This document shows positions 1-6,031 of a DNA stretch of 23,666 bases, piece by piece; within the stretch, counting starts at the first letter, position 1, and each line of letters opens with the position of its first letter. The stretch is from assembly GCA_900548735.1 (NCBI GenBank), contig URMC01000021.1:1-23666 (forward strand). Direction: 5' to 3'. A program made the position numbers and the translations under genes. A model generated the notes under the pieces. It had not been told where the DNA came from. It was given only the letters and a program-made list of their open reading frames with translations, and searched no databases. This stretch comes from an uncultured Eubacteriales bacterium. Its GTDB lineage: Bacteria > Bacillota > Clostridia > Oscillospirales > CAG-272.

Positions 1-66
1 ATTTGGATAGCAGGCGTCCCGCACTCGCCCGCGCGAGGAGCAATGTAGATTCCCGCAATGTTCGCA

Positions 67-122
67 CAATCCCAAAGGCTCCCCCCAGTAAAGGGAGCTG
101 GCGCGGAGCGCCTGAGGGATTG
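67..122. repeat. Imperfect palindromic intergenic repeat (CAATCCC...GGGATTG)
   Basis: The ends CAATCCC (67-73) and GGGATTG (116-122) are exact inverted repeats. Inside them sit two nested stems: GCTCCC/GGGAGC (78-83 with 93-98) and GGCGC/GCGCC (100-104 with 108-112). The whole 56-bp unit would fold as a branched hairpin. From memory, similar CAATCCCTCAGG-type units are dispersed between genes in many Oscillospiraceae-like genomes. That comparison was not run here. Confidence 0.6.
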
Positions 123-190
123 TAAAGGTGTGGAGTTTGCAGGAAAGAAAAAAAGTTACTCTTTCCATTCCGTCATCAGATTCCACAGTT

Positions 191-232
191 CTTCTTTTTC
201 TTTTGAGCAAGTAGGCACAAAAGAAAAAGAAG
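191..232. repeat. 15-bp perfect inverted repeat, A/T-rich
   Basis: CTTCTTTTTCTTTTG at 191-205 is exactly inverted at 218-232, with a 12-base spacer. The stem is made of homopurine and homopyrimidine strands. It could act as a weak hairpin or terminator in either direction, but no flanking gene tells which. Function is unknown. Confidence 0.6.
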
Positions 233-262
233 CAAAAAGAAAATGCCGTAAAGGAGACGCGA

Positions 263-345
263 AAAGGGGGCTTTTTGAAAAAAGCCCCCTTTAAATCCCC
301 GAAAAACTTTCGGACACTGTCGCCGGTGATTCGGTGAGCGCACCC
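263..345. repeat. Intergenic palindrome family, copy 1
   Basis: A 14-bp stem, AAAGGGGGCTTTTT (263-276) with its exact complement (279-292), closes on a two-base loop. It is followed by TTTAAATCCCCGAAAAAC and then ACTGTCGCCGG and GAGCGCACCC. The same hairpin, the same TTTAAAT linker and a related AAAAACTTT core recur at 4487-4568, so this is a partial copy of the element described there. Confidence 0.65.
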
Positions 346-402
346 AAAGCTGCGTACCAGCCTATTCGCCCCGCCGCAAGGCGGTATCCGCAAAGTAGTC
401 GC

Positions 403-428
403 AAAAACTTTTCGGCGACCGGCGCCGG
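403..428. repeat. Intergenic palindrome family, core-only copy
   Basis: AAAAACTTTTCGGCGACC followed by the ten-base palindrome CCGGCGCCGG (419-428). The core matches the arms of the element at 4413-4585 and the copy at 16084-16109. Confidence 0.55.
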
Positions 429-442
429 GATTGCCCCCCCTT

Positions 443-476
443 TCCGACAACCTTTTTACTTTTCCTTTGCTATAAT
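443..476 (+). promoter_or_regulatory. Candidate Spo0A-activated promoter of spoIIGA
   Basis: A perfect -10 TATAAT at 471-476 is preceded by TGC, giving an extended -10. There is no good -35 at the usual 17-base spacing. Instead TCCGACA (443-449) resembles the complement of the Spo0A box (TTCGACA, 6 of 7). It lies about 21 bases upstream of the -10. This recalls the B. subtilis spoIIG promoter, where a widely spaced sigma-A promoter is activated by Spo0A bound over the -35 region. A start seven bases after the -10 would give a leader of only about 11 bases before the ATG at 494. The match is by eye. Confidence 0.5.
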
Positions 477-493
477 GAGGGGGAGGTGAGGGT

Positions 494-1357
494 ATGGAGA
501 CCACGGTTTACGGCGATATTCTGTTTCTCGTCAATTTCTGCATGGATTTTCAGTCTTTTTTTCTGACCGCAAAGCTCCTGCACCGCCGCTTTCACGGCGG
601 GCGGGCGGTGCTTTTCTCCGCACTTGGCGCGGTTTATGCCTGCGCGGCGCTGTTTACCGGAATTTCCGGCTTTTGGGCATTTCTTTTCGACCTTGCCGTC
701 TGTTTTTTGATGTGTGTGGGCACTTTCGCGGAGCGCGGCGTCAGATTTTCCGCTGTGTTTTTGCCGTTTGTGCTCTACTTCGGTGTCTCCTTCGCGCTGG
801 GCGGCGCAATGAGCGGGCTTTCCGCGCTCCTTTCTCACATCAACCTGCCGCTGGGGCAGGGGAGCGACCTTTCTTTCGGCGCTTTTCTTCTGCTTGCCCT
901 GGCAGGCGGAATCAGTACATGGCTTTGGGGGCGCTTTCACCGGGTGCGCGTGCGTGGCAAGACGGCGGCACTTTCGGTGGAGTTTGACGGCAGACGTGCC
1001 GCGTTTTCCTGCACGGTGGATACCGGCAACCTCTTGCGCGACCCGGTCGGCGGGCGTCCGGTTGCGCTGGTTTCCCCCGCCGGGGCGGAGAAGATTTTCC
1101 CCCCGGAGTTGCTGGCCGTGGCGACCTCCGGCGACCCCGCAGGGCTTGCCGGACTGCCGCTGAATCTGGCGGGCAAGGTGCGCCTGATTCCCGCAAAAAC
1201 CGCCACAGGTAGGGGGATATTGTTTGCCCTGTGCCCCGATGCCGCCACGCTGGATACCGGTCGCGGCGCCGCCGGCGTGGAGCTGTTGCTGGCGCCGTCC
1301 TTAAACGGAACCGAAGATTTTGAAGTGCTGTTGCCGGCAGAACTGGCAGCAGGATAG
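494..1357 (+). CDS. spoIIGA: Sporulation sigma-E factor-processing peptidase SpoIIGA
   Basis: A 287-residue protein of the SpoIIGA family, the membrane-embedded aspartic protease that removes the pro-sequence from pro-sigma-E in the mother cell during sporulation. The first half (about residues 8-148) is a series of roughly five hydrophobic segments. The second half is a soluble protease domain with the aspartic protease signature V-D-T-G-N at residues 175-179, the catalytic aspartate being D176. Length is close to the usual 290-310. The start has a good ribosome site, GGAGG at 482-486, seven bases upstream of the ATG. The stop is 22 bases before sigE, so the two are almost certainly cotranscribed, the classical arrangement of protease with its substrate. 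Identification rests on the membrane/protease layout, the motif and the neighbour. Confidence 0.94.
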   Translation: METTVYGDILFLVNFCMDFQSFFLTAKLLHRRFHGGRAVLFSALGAVYACAALFTGISGFWAFLFDLAVCFLMCVGTFAERGVRFSAVFLPFVLYFGVSFALGGAMSGLSALLSHINLPLGQGSDLSFGAFLLLALAGGISTWLWGRFHRVRVRGKTAALSVEFDGRRAAFSCTVDTGNLLRDPVGGRPVALVSPAGAEKIFPPELLAVATSGDPAGLAGLPLNLAGKVRLIPAKTATGRGILFALCPDAATLDTGRGAAGVELLLAPSLNGTEDFEVLLPAELAAG

Positions 1358-1379
1358 CCTGACAGGCTAGGAGGAAGCG

Positions 1380-2072
1380 ATGTTTTTATCACGTCTGTTT
1401 GCATTTTTGCGGCGAAAACTCGCACGTGGCGGGGTGTTTTACGTCAACGGACCGGATGTACTGCCCCCGCCGCTGTCTCAGGAGGAGGAGAGCGAGCAGC
1501 TTGCCCGGCTGCCGTCGGAGGAGGCGCGCTCCGCGCTGATTGAACATAATCTGCGCCTTGTCGTATACGTGGCAAGGCGGTTTGAAAGCACCGGCGCGGG
1601 GCTGGAGGATCTGGTTTCCATCGGCACGGTGGGGCTGATCAAGGCGATCAACACCTTTTGTGCCGACAAAAACATCAAATTGGCGACCTATGCTTCCCGT
1701 TGCATCGAAAACGAGATTTTAATGTACCTGCGCAAGCGGAGCGGCGGCAAGAGTGAGGTCTCACTGGATGAACCGCTGAACGTGGATTGGGACGGCAACG
1801 AGCTGTTGCTTTCCGACGTGTTGGGCAGCGAGGAGGACAGCGTAGGATTTGAGCTTGCCAAAAAAGAGGAACGGCGTGTCCTGCACGAGGCGGTGGAGCG
1901 CCTCTCGCCCCGTGAGCGGCTGATCGTGGAACTGCGTTACGGCTTTCGCGGCGGGCGGGAGCTGACGCAAAAAGAGGTGGCGGATACGCTGGGCATCTCG
2001 CAATCCTACATTTCGCGGCTGGAAAAAAAGATCATTGCGGACTTGAAAAAAGAAATCGCGGGCAAAATCTGA
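1380..2072 (+). CDS. sigE: RNA polymerase sporulation sigma factor SigE (pro-sigma-E)
   Basis: A 230-residue sigma-70 family factor that directs early mother-cell transcription in sporulation. Region 2 is very well conserved (residues about 58-120, with L-R-L-V-V-Y-V-A-R-R and K-L-A-T-Y-A-S-R-C-I-E-N-E-I-L). The diagnostic N-W/V-D-W-D-G-N-E-L-L-L-S-D stretch and region 4 with the helix-turn-helix I-S-Q-S-Y-I-S-R-L-E-K-K also agree with SigE. The N-terminus before V-F-Y-V-N-G-P is basic and hydrophobic, about 18-20 residues, and should be the pro-sequence cut by SpoIIGA. That is shorter than the 27 residues in B. subtilis. The ribosome site GGAGG (1370-1374) is five bases from the ATG. A small inverted repeat TAGCCT/AGGCTA (1355-1369) covers the end of spoIIGA just before it. 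sigG, which often follows in Clostridia and Bacilli, is absent here. Confidence 0.97.
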   Translation: MFLSRLFAFLRRKLARGGVFYVNGPDVLPPPLSQEEESEQLARLPSEEARSALIEHNLRLVVYVARRFESTGAGLEDLVSIGTVGLIKAINTFCADKNIKLATYASRCIENEILMYLRKRSGGKSEVSLDEPLNVDWDGNELLLSDVLGSEEDSVGFELAKKEERRVLHEAVERLSPRERLIVELRYGFRGGRELTQKEVADTLGISQSYISRLEKKIIADLKKEIAGKI

Positions 2073-2090
2073 GAAAATTTCAAAAAGCCC

Positions 2091-2119
2091 TTGCAAAAGA
2101 CAAAATAGTATGCTATAAT
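2091..2119 (+). promoter_or_regulatory. Strong sigma-A promoter of rpmE
   Basis: TTGCAA (2091-2096) and TATAAT (2114-2119) are separated by exactly 17 bases, with an extended -10 TGC just before the hexamer. It starts 19 bases after the sigE stop, so rpmE is uncoupled from the sporulation operon. Confidence 0.85.
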
Positions 2120-2124
2120 CATTC

Positions 2125-2145
2125 GGTACGGTACCGTTTGGTACG
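2125..2145 (+). promoter_or_regulatory. GGTAC repeats and palindrome at the rpmE transcription start
   Basis: Three GGTAC units start at 2126, 2131 and 2141. The middle one lies within the perfect ten-base palindrome ACGGTACCGT (2128-2137). The cluster is at or just after the predicted transcription start and before the ribosome site GAGGTG. It could be an operator or an RNA element for feedback control of the ribosomal protein. No known regulator is recognised. Confidence 0.4.
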
Positions 2146-2166
2146 AAATGAAGTGAGGTGAAAAAC

Positions 2167-2373
2167 ATGAAAGCAGGAATTCATCCGACCTATGAGGACG
2201 TGACCATTGTCTGCGCTTGCGGCAATACGGTAAAAACACGGTCTACCAACGGCGGGGAAATGAAGGTTGAAATTTGCTCGAAATGCCATCCCTTCTTCAC
2301 CGGCAAGCAGAAGTTTGTCGATGCGGGCGGGCGTGTTGATAAATTCAACAGAAGACTTCAGGCAAGAAAGTAA
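2167..2373 (+). CDS. rpmE: 50S ribosomal protein L31, zinc-binding type
   Basis: A 68-residue protein beginning M-K-A-G-I-H-P, typical of L31, a component of the large ribosomal subunit that sits near the inter-subunit bridge. The four zinc ligands of the C+ form are present at the family positions: C16, C18, C37 and C40. The conserved C-S-K-C-H-P-F-F-T-G-K-Q and G-G-R-V-D-K-F-N-R-R blocks follow. An upstream in-frame GTG at 2158 overlaps the ribosome site GAGGTG (2155-2160), so the ATG six bases downstream at 2167 is chosen. In B. subtilis and related bacteria the zinc form can be replaced by a zinc-free paralogue in zinc shortage. No such paralogue lies in this window. Confidence 0.97.
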   Translation: MKAGIHPTYEDVTIVCACGNTVKTRSTNGGEMKVEICSKCHPFFTGKQKFVDAGGRVDKFNRRLQARK

Positions 2374-2397
2374 TCTTCCCCCAAAACGGGTAAACGG

Positions 2398-2430
2398 CAG
2401 GGCAAGCGCTTTTCGCGCTTGCCCTGTTTG
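2398..2430 (+). terminator. Hairpin after rpmE
   Basis: CAGGGCAAGCGC (2398-2409) and its exact complement (2415-2426) form a 12-bp GC-rich stem with a five-base loop, followed by TTTGCTT. It is 24 bases after the rpmE stop and 30 bases before hflX. The short U tract suggests partial termination, leaving some readthrough into hflX, for which no separate promoter is obvious. Confidence 0.75.
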
Positions 2431-2459
2431 CTTCCGGCTCAGCCGGTGAAAGGAGAAGA

Positions 2460-3743
2460 ATGACAAATAAGATTGAAACCGGCGGCGTGCGCGCCGCTCT
2501 CATTGCCGTAGTGACCGACGGCAATGAGGATGCCGCGCGCGTCAGCCTTGCGGAGTTGGCGCGGCTGTTGGACACCGCCGGCGGAGAAGCGGTTTTTACG
2601 ATGATTCAGAACAAGGAAGCACCGGATGTGCGCACCTATATCGGCTCCGGTAAGGTGGCGGAGCTGGCGTATTATTGCGCGCAGAACGAAGTGACGCTTG
2701 CCGTGTTTGACGATGAACTTTCCCCCTCGCAGATCCGCAACTTGGAGGAGGCGCTGGGCGAGGTGCGCGTGATCGACCGCTCGATGCTGATTCTGGATAT
2801 TTTTGCCCTGCATGCCGACTCCGGCGAGGGGAAACTGCAGGTGGAGCTGGCACAGCTGAAATACACCGCGCCGCGTCTGCTTGGCAAGGGGAGCGAGTTG
2901 TCGCGCCTTGGAGGCGGCATCGGCACCAGAGGTCCCGGTGAATCCAAACTGGAAACCGACCGGCGGCATCTGCAACGGCGGGTGCACGCGCTGGAGGAGG
3001 AATTGCGCGCGCTTGCCGAAAACCGGCAGACCCAGCGCCGCGCACGCGATCGCTCCGGGCTTGCCAAGGTGGCGATTGTGGGATACACCAATGCAGGAAA
3101 ATCCACCCTGCTCAACGCCTTAACGGGGGCGGATATTCTGGCAAAGGATCAGCTGTTTGCCACGCTGGACCCCACCACGCGCAAATGCACCCTGCCGGGC
3201 GGGGAAACGGTATTGCTGACCGACACGGTCGGCTTTATCCGCAACCTGCCGCACCATCTGGTGCATGCCTTCCGCTCCACGCTGGAAGAAGCGACGTACG
3301 CGGATCTGTTGCTGATCCTGATTGACGGCTCTGACCCCGAAGCGCCGGCGCAACTTGCCGTGACCGAAAAGCTGTTACAGGAACTGGGCGCGGGGGAGAA
3401 ACCGACCATCCACGTGTATAATAAATGCGATCTTGGGGTCAGCATGCCCGGCATCGGCAGGGCGGGGGAGAACAACATTTATATTTCCGCCGCCACGGGG
3501 CAAGGGGTTGACCGGTTGCTGTTGCGGATAGAGGAGCTGTTGCATGCGGGCAAGCGGCGGGTGACCTTCCGTATTCCGAACGCGAAGCACGGGCTTGTGA
3601 CCAAGCTTTATGAAAACGCTACGGTGGAGAATGTGGAATACGGTGCCGAAGCCGTGGACGTGACCGCGGTAGTGGATGCCAAAACCTACGGGGCATTGCG
3701 CGAGTATGACACTGCGCCCCTGCCGGAGACGGAAGATGAGTGA
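2460..3743 (+). CDS. hflX: Ribosome-associated GTPase HflX
   Basis: A 427-residue HflX-family GTPase. HflX proteins bind the 50S subunit, split stalled ribosomes and help recovery from heat or antibiotic stress. The N-terminal HflX domain ends in the glycine-rich segment L-G-G-G-I-G-T-R-G-P-G-E-S-K-L-E-T-D, which defines the family. The G domain follows: P-loop G-Y-T-N-A-G-K-S (208-215), D-T-V-G-F (255-259), N-K-C-D (321-324) and a final S-A-A-T-G near 343. Length fits the family (about 410-430). The ribosome site AAAGGAG is five bases upstream of the ATG. The last eight bases overlap the next gene, so the two are translationally coupled. Confidence 0.97.
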   Translation: MTNKIETGGVRAALIAVVTDGNEDAARVSLAELARLLDTAGGEAVFTMIQNKEAPDVRTYIGSGKVAELAYYCAQNEVTLAVFDDELSPSQIRNLEEALGEVRVIDRSMLILDIFALHADSGEGKLQVELAQLKYTAPRLLGKGSELSRLGGGIGTRGPGESKLETDRRHLQRRVHALEEELRALAENRQTQRRARDRSGLAKVAIVGYTNAGKSTLLNALTGADILAKDQLFATLDPTTRKCTLPGGETVLLTDTVGFIRNLPHHLVHAFRSTLEEATYADLLLILIDGSDPEAPAQLAVTEKLLQELGAGEKPTIHVYNKCDLGVSMPGIGRAGENNIYISAATGQGVDRLLLRIEELLHAGKRRVTFRIPNAKHGLVTKLYENATVENVEYGAEAVDVTAVVDAKTYGALREYDTAPLPETEDE

Positions 3744-4359
3744 GGCGGCATTTCGTACCATAGCGGCGGATACCGAAGCGGAACTGGAAGAAAAGCGCTC
3801 GGTATTTCTCGCGGCGGTCCGGCGGGTGAGTGAGGAAGCGGAAGCGGAGGCGTTTGTCAAGGAACGCCGCCGCGCGCACCCGGACGCACGCCACACCGTA
3901 TTTGCGTATCTGTTGCGCAAGGGCACGGCAAGATACAGCGATGATGCGGAGCCGCAGGGCACCGCGGGGATGCCGGTGTTGGAAGCGATCCGCCGCGCGG
4001 GGCTGACGGACGTGATCGTGGTTGTTACGCGGTATTTTGGCGGGATTCTGCTTGGTGCGGGGGGGCTGACCCGCGCTTATGCCGGGGCGGCAAATCTGGC
4101 GCTGACAAAGGCAGGCGTGGCGGAGTATGTGCCGTTTGCCGAATATGAGGCATGCTGTTCCTATGCCGATCACCAAAAAGTGACCAAAGAATTGGAGCGC
4201 GCCGGTGCCCGCGTGCGGGAAACGGCGTTTGAAGCCGATGTTGCGGTGCGCTTTGGTGTAAAAACGGAGGAAGGCGAAGCGCTGTTGCGGCGCCTGACCG
4301 ATCTCACCGCCGGGCGGGTGATTCTTCGCAAGCTCGGCGAAAGCATGGATTTAGCCTGA
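3736..4359 (+). CDS. yigZ: YigZ/IMPACT family protein
   Basis: A 207-residue protein of the UPF0029/IMPACT family (YigZ in E. coli, YvyE in B. subtilis). The N-terminal domain carries the signature Y-S-D-D-A-E-P-Q-G-T-A-G-M-P (67-80) and V-V-V-T-R-Y-F-G-G-I-L-L-G-A-G-G-L-T-R-A-Y (95-115). The C-terminal part (about 140-200) matches the ferredoxin-like DUF1949 type. Eukaryotic IMPACT regulates the Gcn2 kinase through translation. The bacterial role is not established, though coupling to hflX fits a link to ribosomes. The open frame extends 20 codons upstream into hflX, but the ATG at 3736 gives the usual family N-terminus and the typical eight-base overlap with the preceding stop. Its stop codon lies inside a hairpin. 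Confidence 0.93.
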   Translation: MSEAAFRTIAADTEAELEEKRSVFLAAVRRVSEEAEAEAFVKERRRAHPDARHTVFAYLLRKGTARYSDDAEPQGTAGMPVLEAIRRAGLTDVIVVVTRYFGGILLGAGGLTRAYAGAANLALTKAGVAEYVPFAEYEACCSYADHQKVTKELERAGARVRETAFEADVAVRFGVKTEEGEALLRRLTDLTAGRVILRKLGESMDLA

Positions 4360-4388
4360 CAGGAGTTCTCCCGTCAGGCTAAATCCAT
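4345..4388 (+). terminator. Perfect 16-bp inverted repeat across the yigZ stop codon
   Basis: ATGGATTTAGCCTGAC (4345-4360) is exactly inverted at 4373-4388. Inside the loop GGAG/CTCC extends the stem by four more pairs after one mismatch. The left arm encodes the last four residues and the stop codon. There is no U tract after the right arm, so this may stabilise the 3' end or block RNA decay rather than terminate transcription on its own. Confidence 0.55.
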
Positions 4389-4412
4389 AAGCGCCAAACA
4401 TCCCGGCGACAG

Positions 4413-4585
4413 GGCTTTCAGAGTCAATTGGGTGCACACAGCGACAGTTTGGCGTTAGCCGCCGAAAAGTTTTTGGGGGAGTCAAGAGGGGGCTTTTTTC
4501 AAAAAGCCCCCTTTAAATTTCGCAAAAACTTTTGGGCAACCGATGCCAAACTTTCGCTGTGTGCGCCCAACTGACTCTGCAAGCC
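4413..4585. repeat. Long nested palindromic element (family type copy)
   Basis: Two 63-base arms, 4413-4475 and 4523-4585, are inverted repeats with 53 of 63 positions paired and no gaps. Between them lies a central hairpin, AGGGGGCTTTTT (4487-4498) with its exact complement (4501-4512). The arms contain the core AAAAACTTTTCGGC or AAAAACTTTTGGGC, a CGCACACAGCG-like block, and CAGAGTCA ends. The whole 173 bp folds into one long stem. It sits between the 3' ends of convergent genes (yigZ and the Rieske oxidoreductase). It has no open reading frame of note and no evident target-site duplication. It may be a non-autonomous mobile element, a structured RNA, or a two-way terminator. Confidence 0.75.
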
Positions 4586-4620
4586 GCACCGCAGGTGCCG
4601 CAGGCGGCGAGCTACAATTT

Positions 4621-5925
4621 TCACACCTTTGCATCTTTCATCGCCGGGTTATCAATTAACTTTCCGGTTTCCTCAAAGCGTGAGCCGTGGCACGGGCAAT
4701 CCCAGCTATGCTCTGCGGGATTGTAGCGCAATGCGCACCCTAGGTGCGGGCAGCGTTTTGTGGTCGGGATCACAAAATCCGCCAGGGTCGCCCCCAAATT
4801 ACAGAAAAGCTGCTTGTGCAGCATACTTCTTTCCGGCGAGAACGCCGCCGCGTTGGGGTTTTCTTTCCCCTCAATCGCGTCGGCAAGCAGCTCTGCCGCC
4901 ACCATAGAGTTGGTCATCCCCCACAGCCCGAAGCCGCTTGCTACCAAAATGTCCGGCAAAGCCTTACTGTATTGCCCGATATAGGGAACGCCGTCCAGCG
5001 TGACGCAATCCTGATTCGCCCAGCGTGCCGCTTCCACCGCGTGGGGGAAGTGCTTGGCGGCAAACGTCTCGATTTCCGCAAAGGCGGTGCCGCGCCTGCC
5101 GGTGCGGTGGTCGCCCCCGCCGATCAGCAACAAATCCTTGTAATTCCGGAAATAGACTCCCTCACCCGCATTGACGGCGGTGCACCCAAAGTCTGCCGCA
5201 CCGCGGAACGCCATCACATATGAGCGCTTTTGATACTGCTTCACAAAATAAAGCCCATGCCGATTGAGAAAAGGGAAGTGCGTGGCAATGATGATCTTTT
5301 TGGCGGTAATATTGCCGTGCTCCGTGACGGCGGTGTTCCCCCGGATTTCCCGTACCATGGTGTGCGGATAAAAACGCAGTCCTTCTGCCTTGGCATACAG
5401 ATATTTCAGCGGGTGAAACTCCGCCATATCCGGGTAGACCACGGCTTCCGCCACCGTGAAAGGGAGCGGCGTTTCCTTGGTGTATTTTGCGGAATACCCC
5501 AATACGTGCAGAGTTTCCGCCTCATTTTCCAGGTCGATCTTCTCCTCGCCCGGCAGGCGATACATCAGGGAGGGGCAGGTGGCAAAATCGCAGTCAATTT
5601 TTTTCGCATCCTCCCGGATGCGCTCCAACGCCGACAAATTGGCGCGCAGAACCTGCCCCGCCGTGCGGATGCCGTAACGCTTGGCAATATCGCTGTACAG
5701 CGTGTCATGCTGGGCGCTGAGCACCGCCGTGGTGCCTTTGGTGATACCACTGCCCAGCTCCGCCGCTTCTACCAGCACCACATCTGCCCCCCGCTTTTGC
5801 AACTCCGCCGCGCAAAGCACGCCTGCCATCCCGCCGCCGATCACCAAAACCCCGGCGGAAAGATCACCGGAAAGCGGCTCGCCCGCCGGCGCTTCTACAT
5901 TCTCTGTCCATAAAAAACGCAACAC
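4621..5925 (-). CDS. FAD-dependent oxidoreductase with C-terminal Rieske [2Fe-2S] domain
   Basis: A 434-residue protein of the DAO-type FAD oxidoreductase family fused to a Rieske domain, the layout of B. subtilis YhfW. The dinucleotide-binding glycine motif G-G-G-M-A-G is at residues 30-35. The C-terminal Rieske cluster ligands are C392-P-H394 and C410-P-C-H413, with C397 and C412 placed to form the usual disulfide. No substrate is known; the fold suggests electron transfer from an FAD amine or amino-acid oxidase-like centre to the iron-sulfur cluster. The frame is open from a GTG at 5934, but that codon overlaps the ribosome site AGGTGG (5931-5936). The GTG at 5925 has five-base spacing and is preferred. 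No signal peptide is seen, so it should be cytoplasmic. Confidence 0.9.
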   Translation of the reverse strand: MLRFLWTENVEAPAGEPLSGDLSAGVLVIGGGMAGVLCAAELQKRGADVVLVEAAELGSGITKGTTAVLSAQHDTLYSDIAKRYGIRTAGQVLRANLSALERIREDAKKIDCDFATCPSLMYRLPGEEKIDLENEAETLHVLGYSAKYTKETPLPFTVAEAVVYPDMAEFHPLKYLYAKAEGLRFYPHTMVREIRGNTAVTEHGNITAKKIIIATHFPFLNRHGLYFVKQYQKRSYVMAFRGAADFGCTAVNAGEGVYFRNYKDLLLIGGGDHRTGRRGTAFAEIETFAAKHFPHAVEAARWANQDCVTLDGVPYIGQYSKALPDILVASGFGLWGMTNSMVAAELLADAIEGKENPNAAAFSPERSMLHKQLFCNLGATLADFVIPTTKRCPHLGCALRYNPAEHSWDCPCHGSRFEETGKLIDNPAMKDAKV

Positions 5926-5945
5926 GTATCCCACCTTTTTTGCTT

Positions 5946-5975
5946 ATTTTATGTAAAAAACGAGGGAATATACAA
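5946..5975 (-). promoter_or_regulatory. Candidate promoter of the Rieske oxidoreductase gene
   Basis: Reading the minus strand, TTGTAT (5975-5970) and TAAAAT (5951-5946) are 18 bases apart. The -35 is weak and touches the tail of the preceding terminator. It is the best match in the 97-base gap between the two minus-strand genes. Confidence 0.35.
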
Positions 5976-6014
5976 ACACCCCGGCAAAAGGCGAAAGCCT
6001 TTTGCCGGGGTGTT
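5975..6014 (-). terminator. Terminator after the giant lipoprotein gene
   Basis: AACACCCCGGCAAAAGGC (5975-5992) and its exact complement (5997-6014) form an 18-bp stem closed by GAAA/TTTC. On the minus strand it starts 17 bases after the giant gene's stop and is followed by TTGTATATT. It is strong in the stem and modest in the U tract. Confidence 0.85.
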
Positions 6015-6031
6015 CTTTGCTTGAAAAGTCT

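Larger units (their letters stand above)
1..493. other. Intergenic region rich in palindromic repeats
   Basis: No gene is supported here. The first 60 bases cannot be assigned and could be the edge of a further repeat. Three palindromic elements follow (67-122, 191-232 and 263-345), then a short hairpin CCGCC/GGCGG at 371-384, a second copy of the AAAAACTTTTCGGC core at 403-428, and the spoIIGA promoter region at 441-476. A 78-codon open frame at 58-294 runs through three of these repeats, has no ribosome binding site, and is not called. Confidence 0.7.

Noticed and set aside
58..294. 78-codon plus-strand open frame
   Set aside because: It runs straight through three palindromic repeats, lacks a ribosome site and has a low-complexity, lysine-rich product.
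3676..3735. 20-codon upstream extension of yigZ inside hflX
   Set aside because: The ATG at 3736 gives the normal family N-terminus and a typical short overlap.
4413..4585. Calling the long palindrome an insertion sequence
   Set aside because: It has no transposase frame and no target-site duplication visible at its ends, so it is listed only as a repeat.
4532..4907. Small plus-strand open frames over the palindrome and the oxidoreductase 3' end
   Set aside because: They lie across the repeat arm or opposite the Rieske domain and have no ribosome site.
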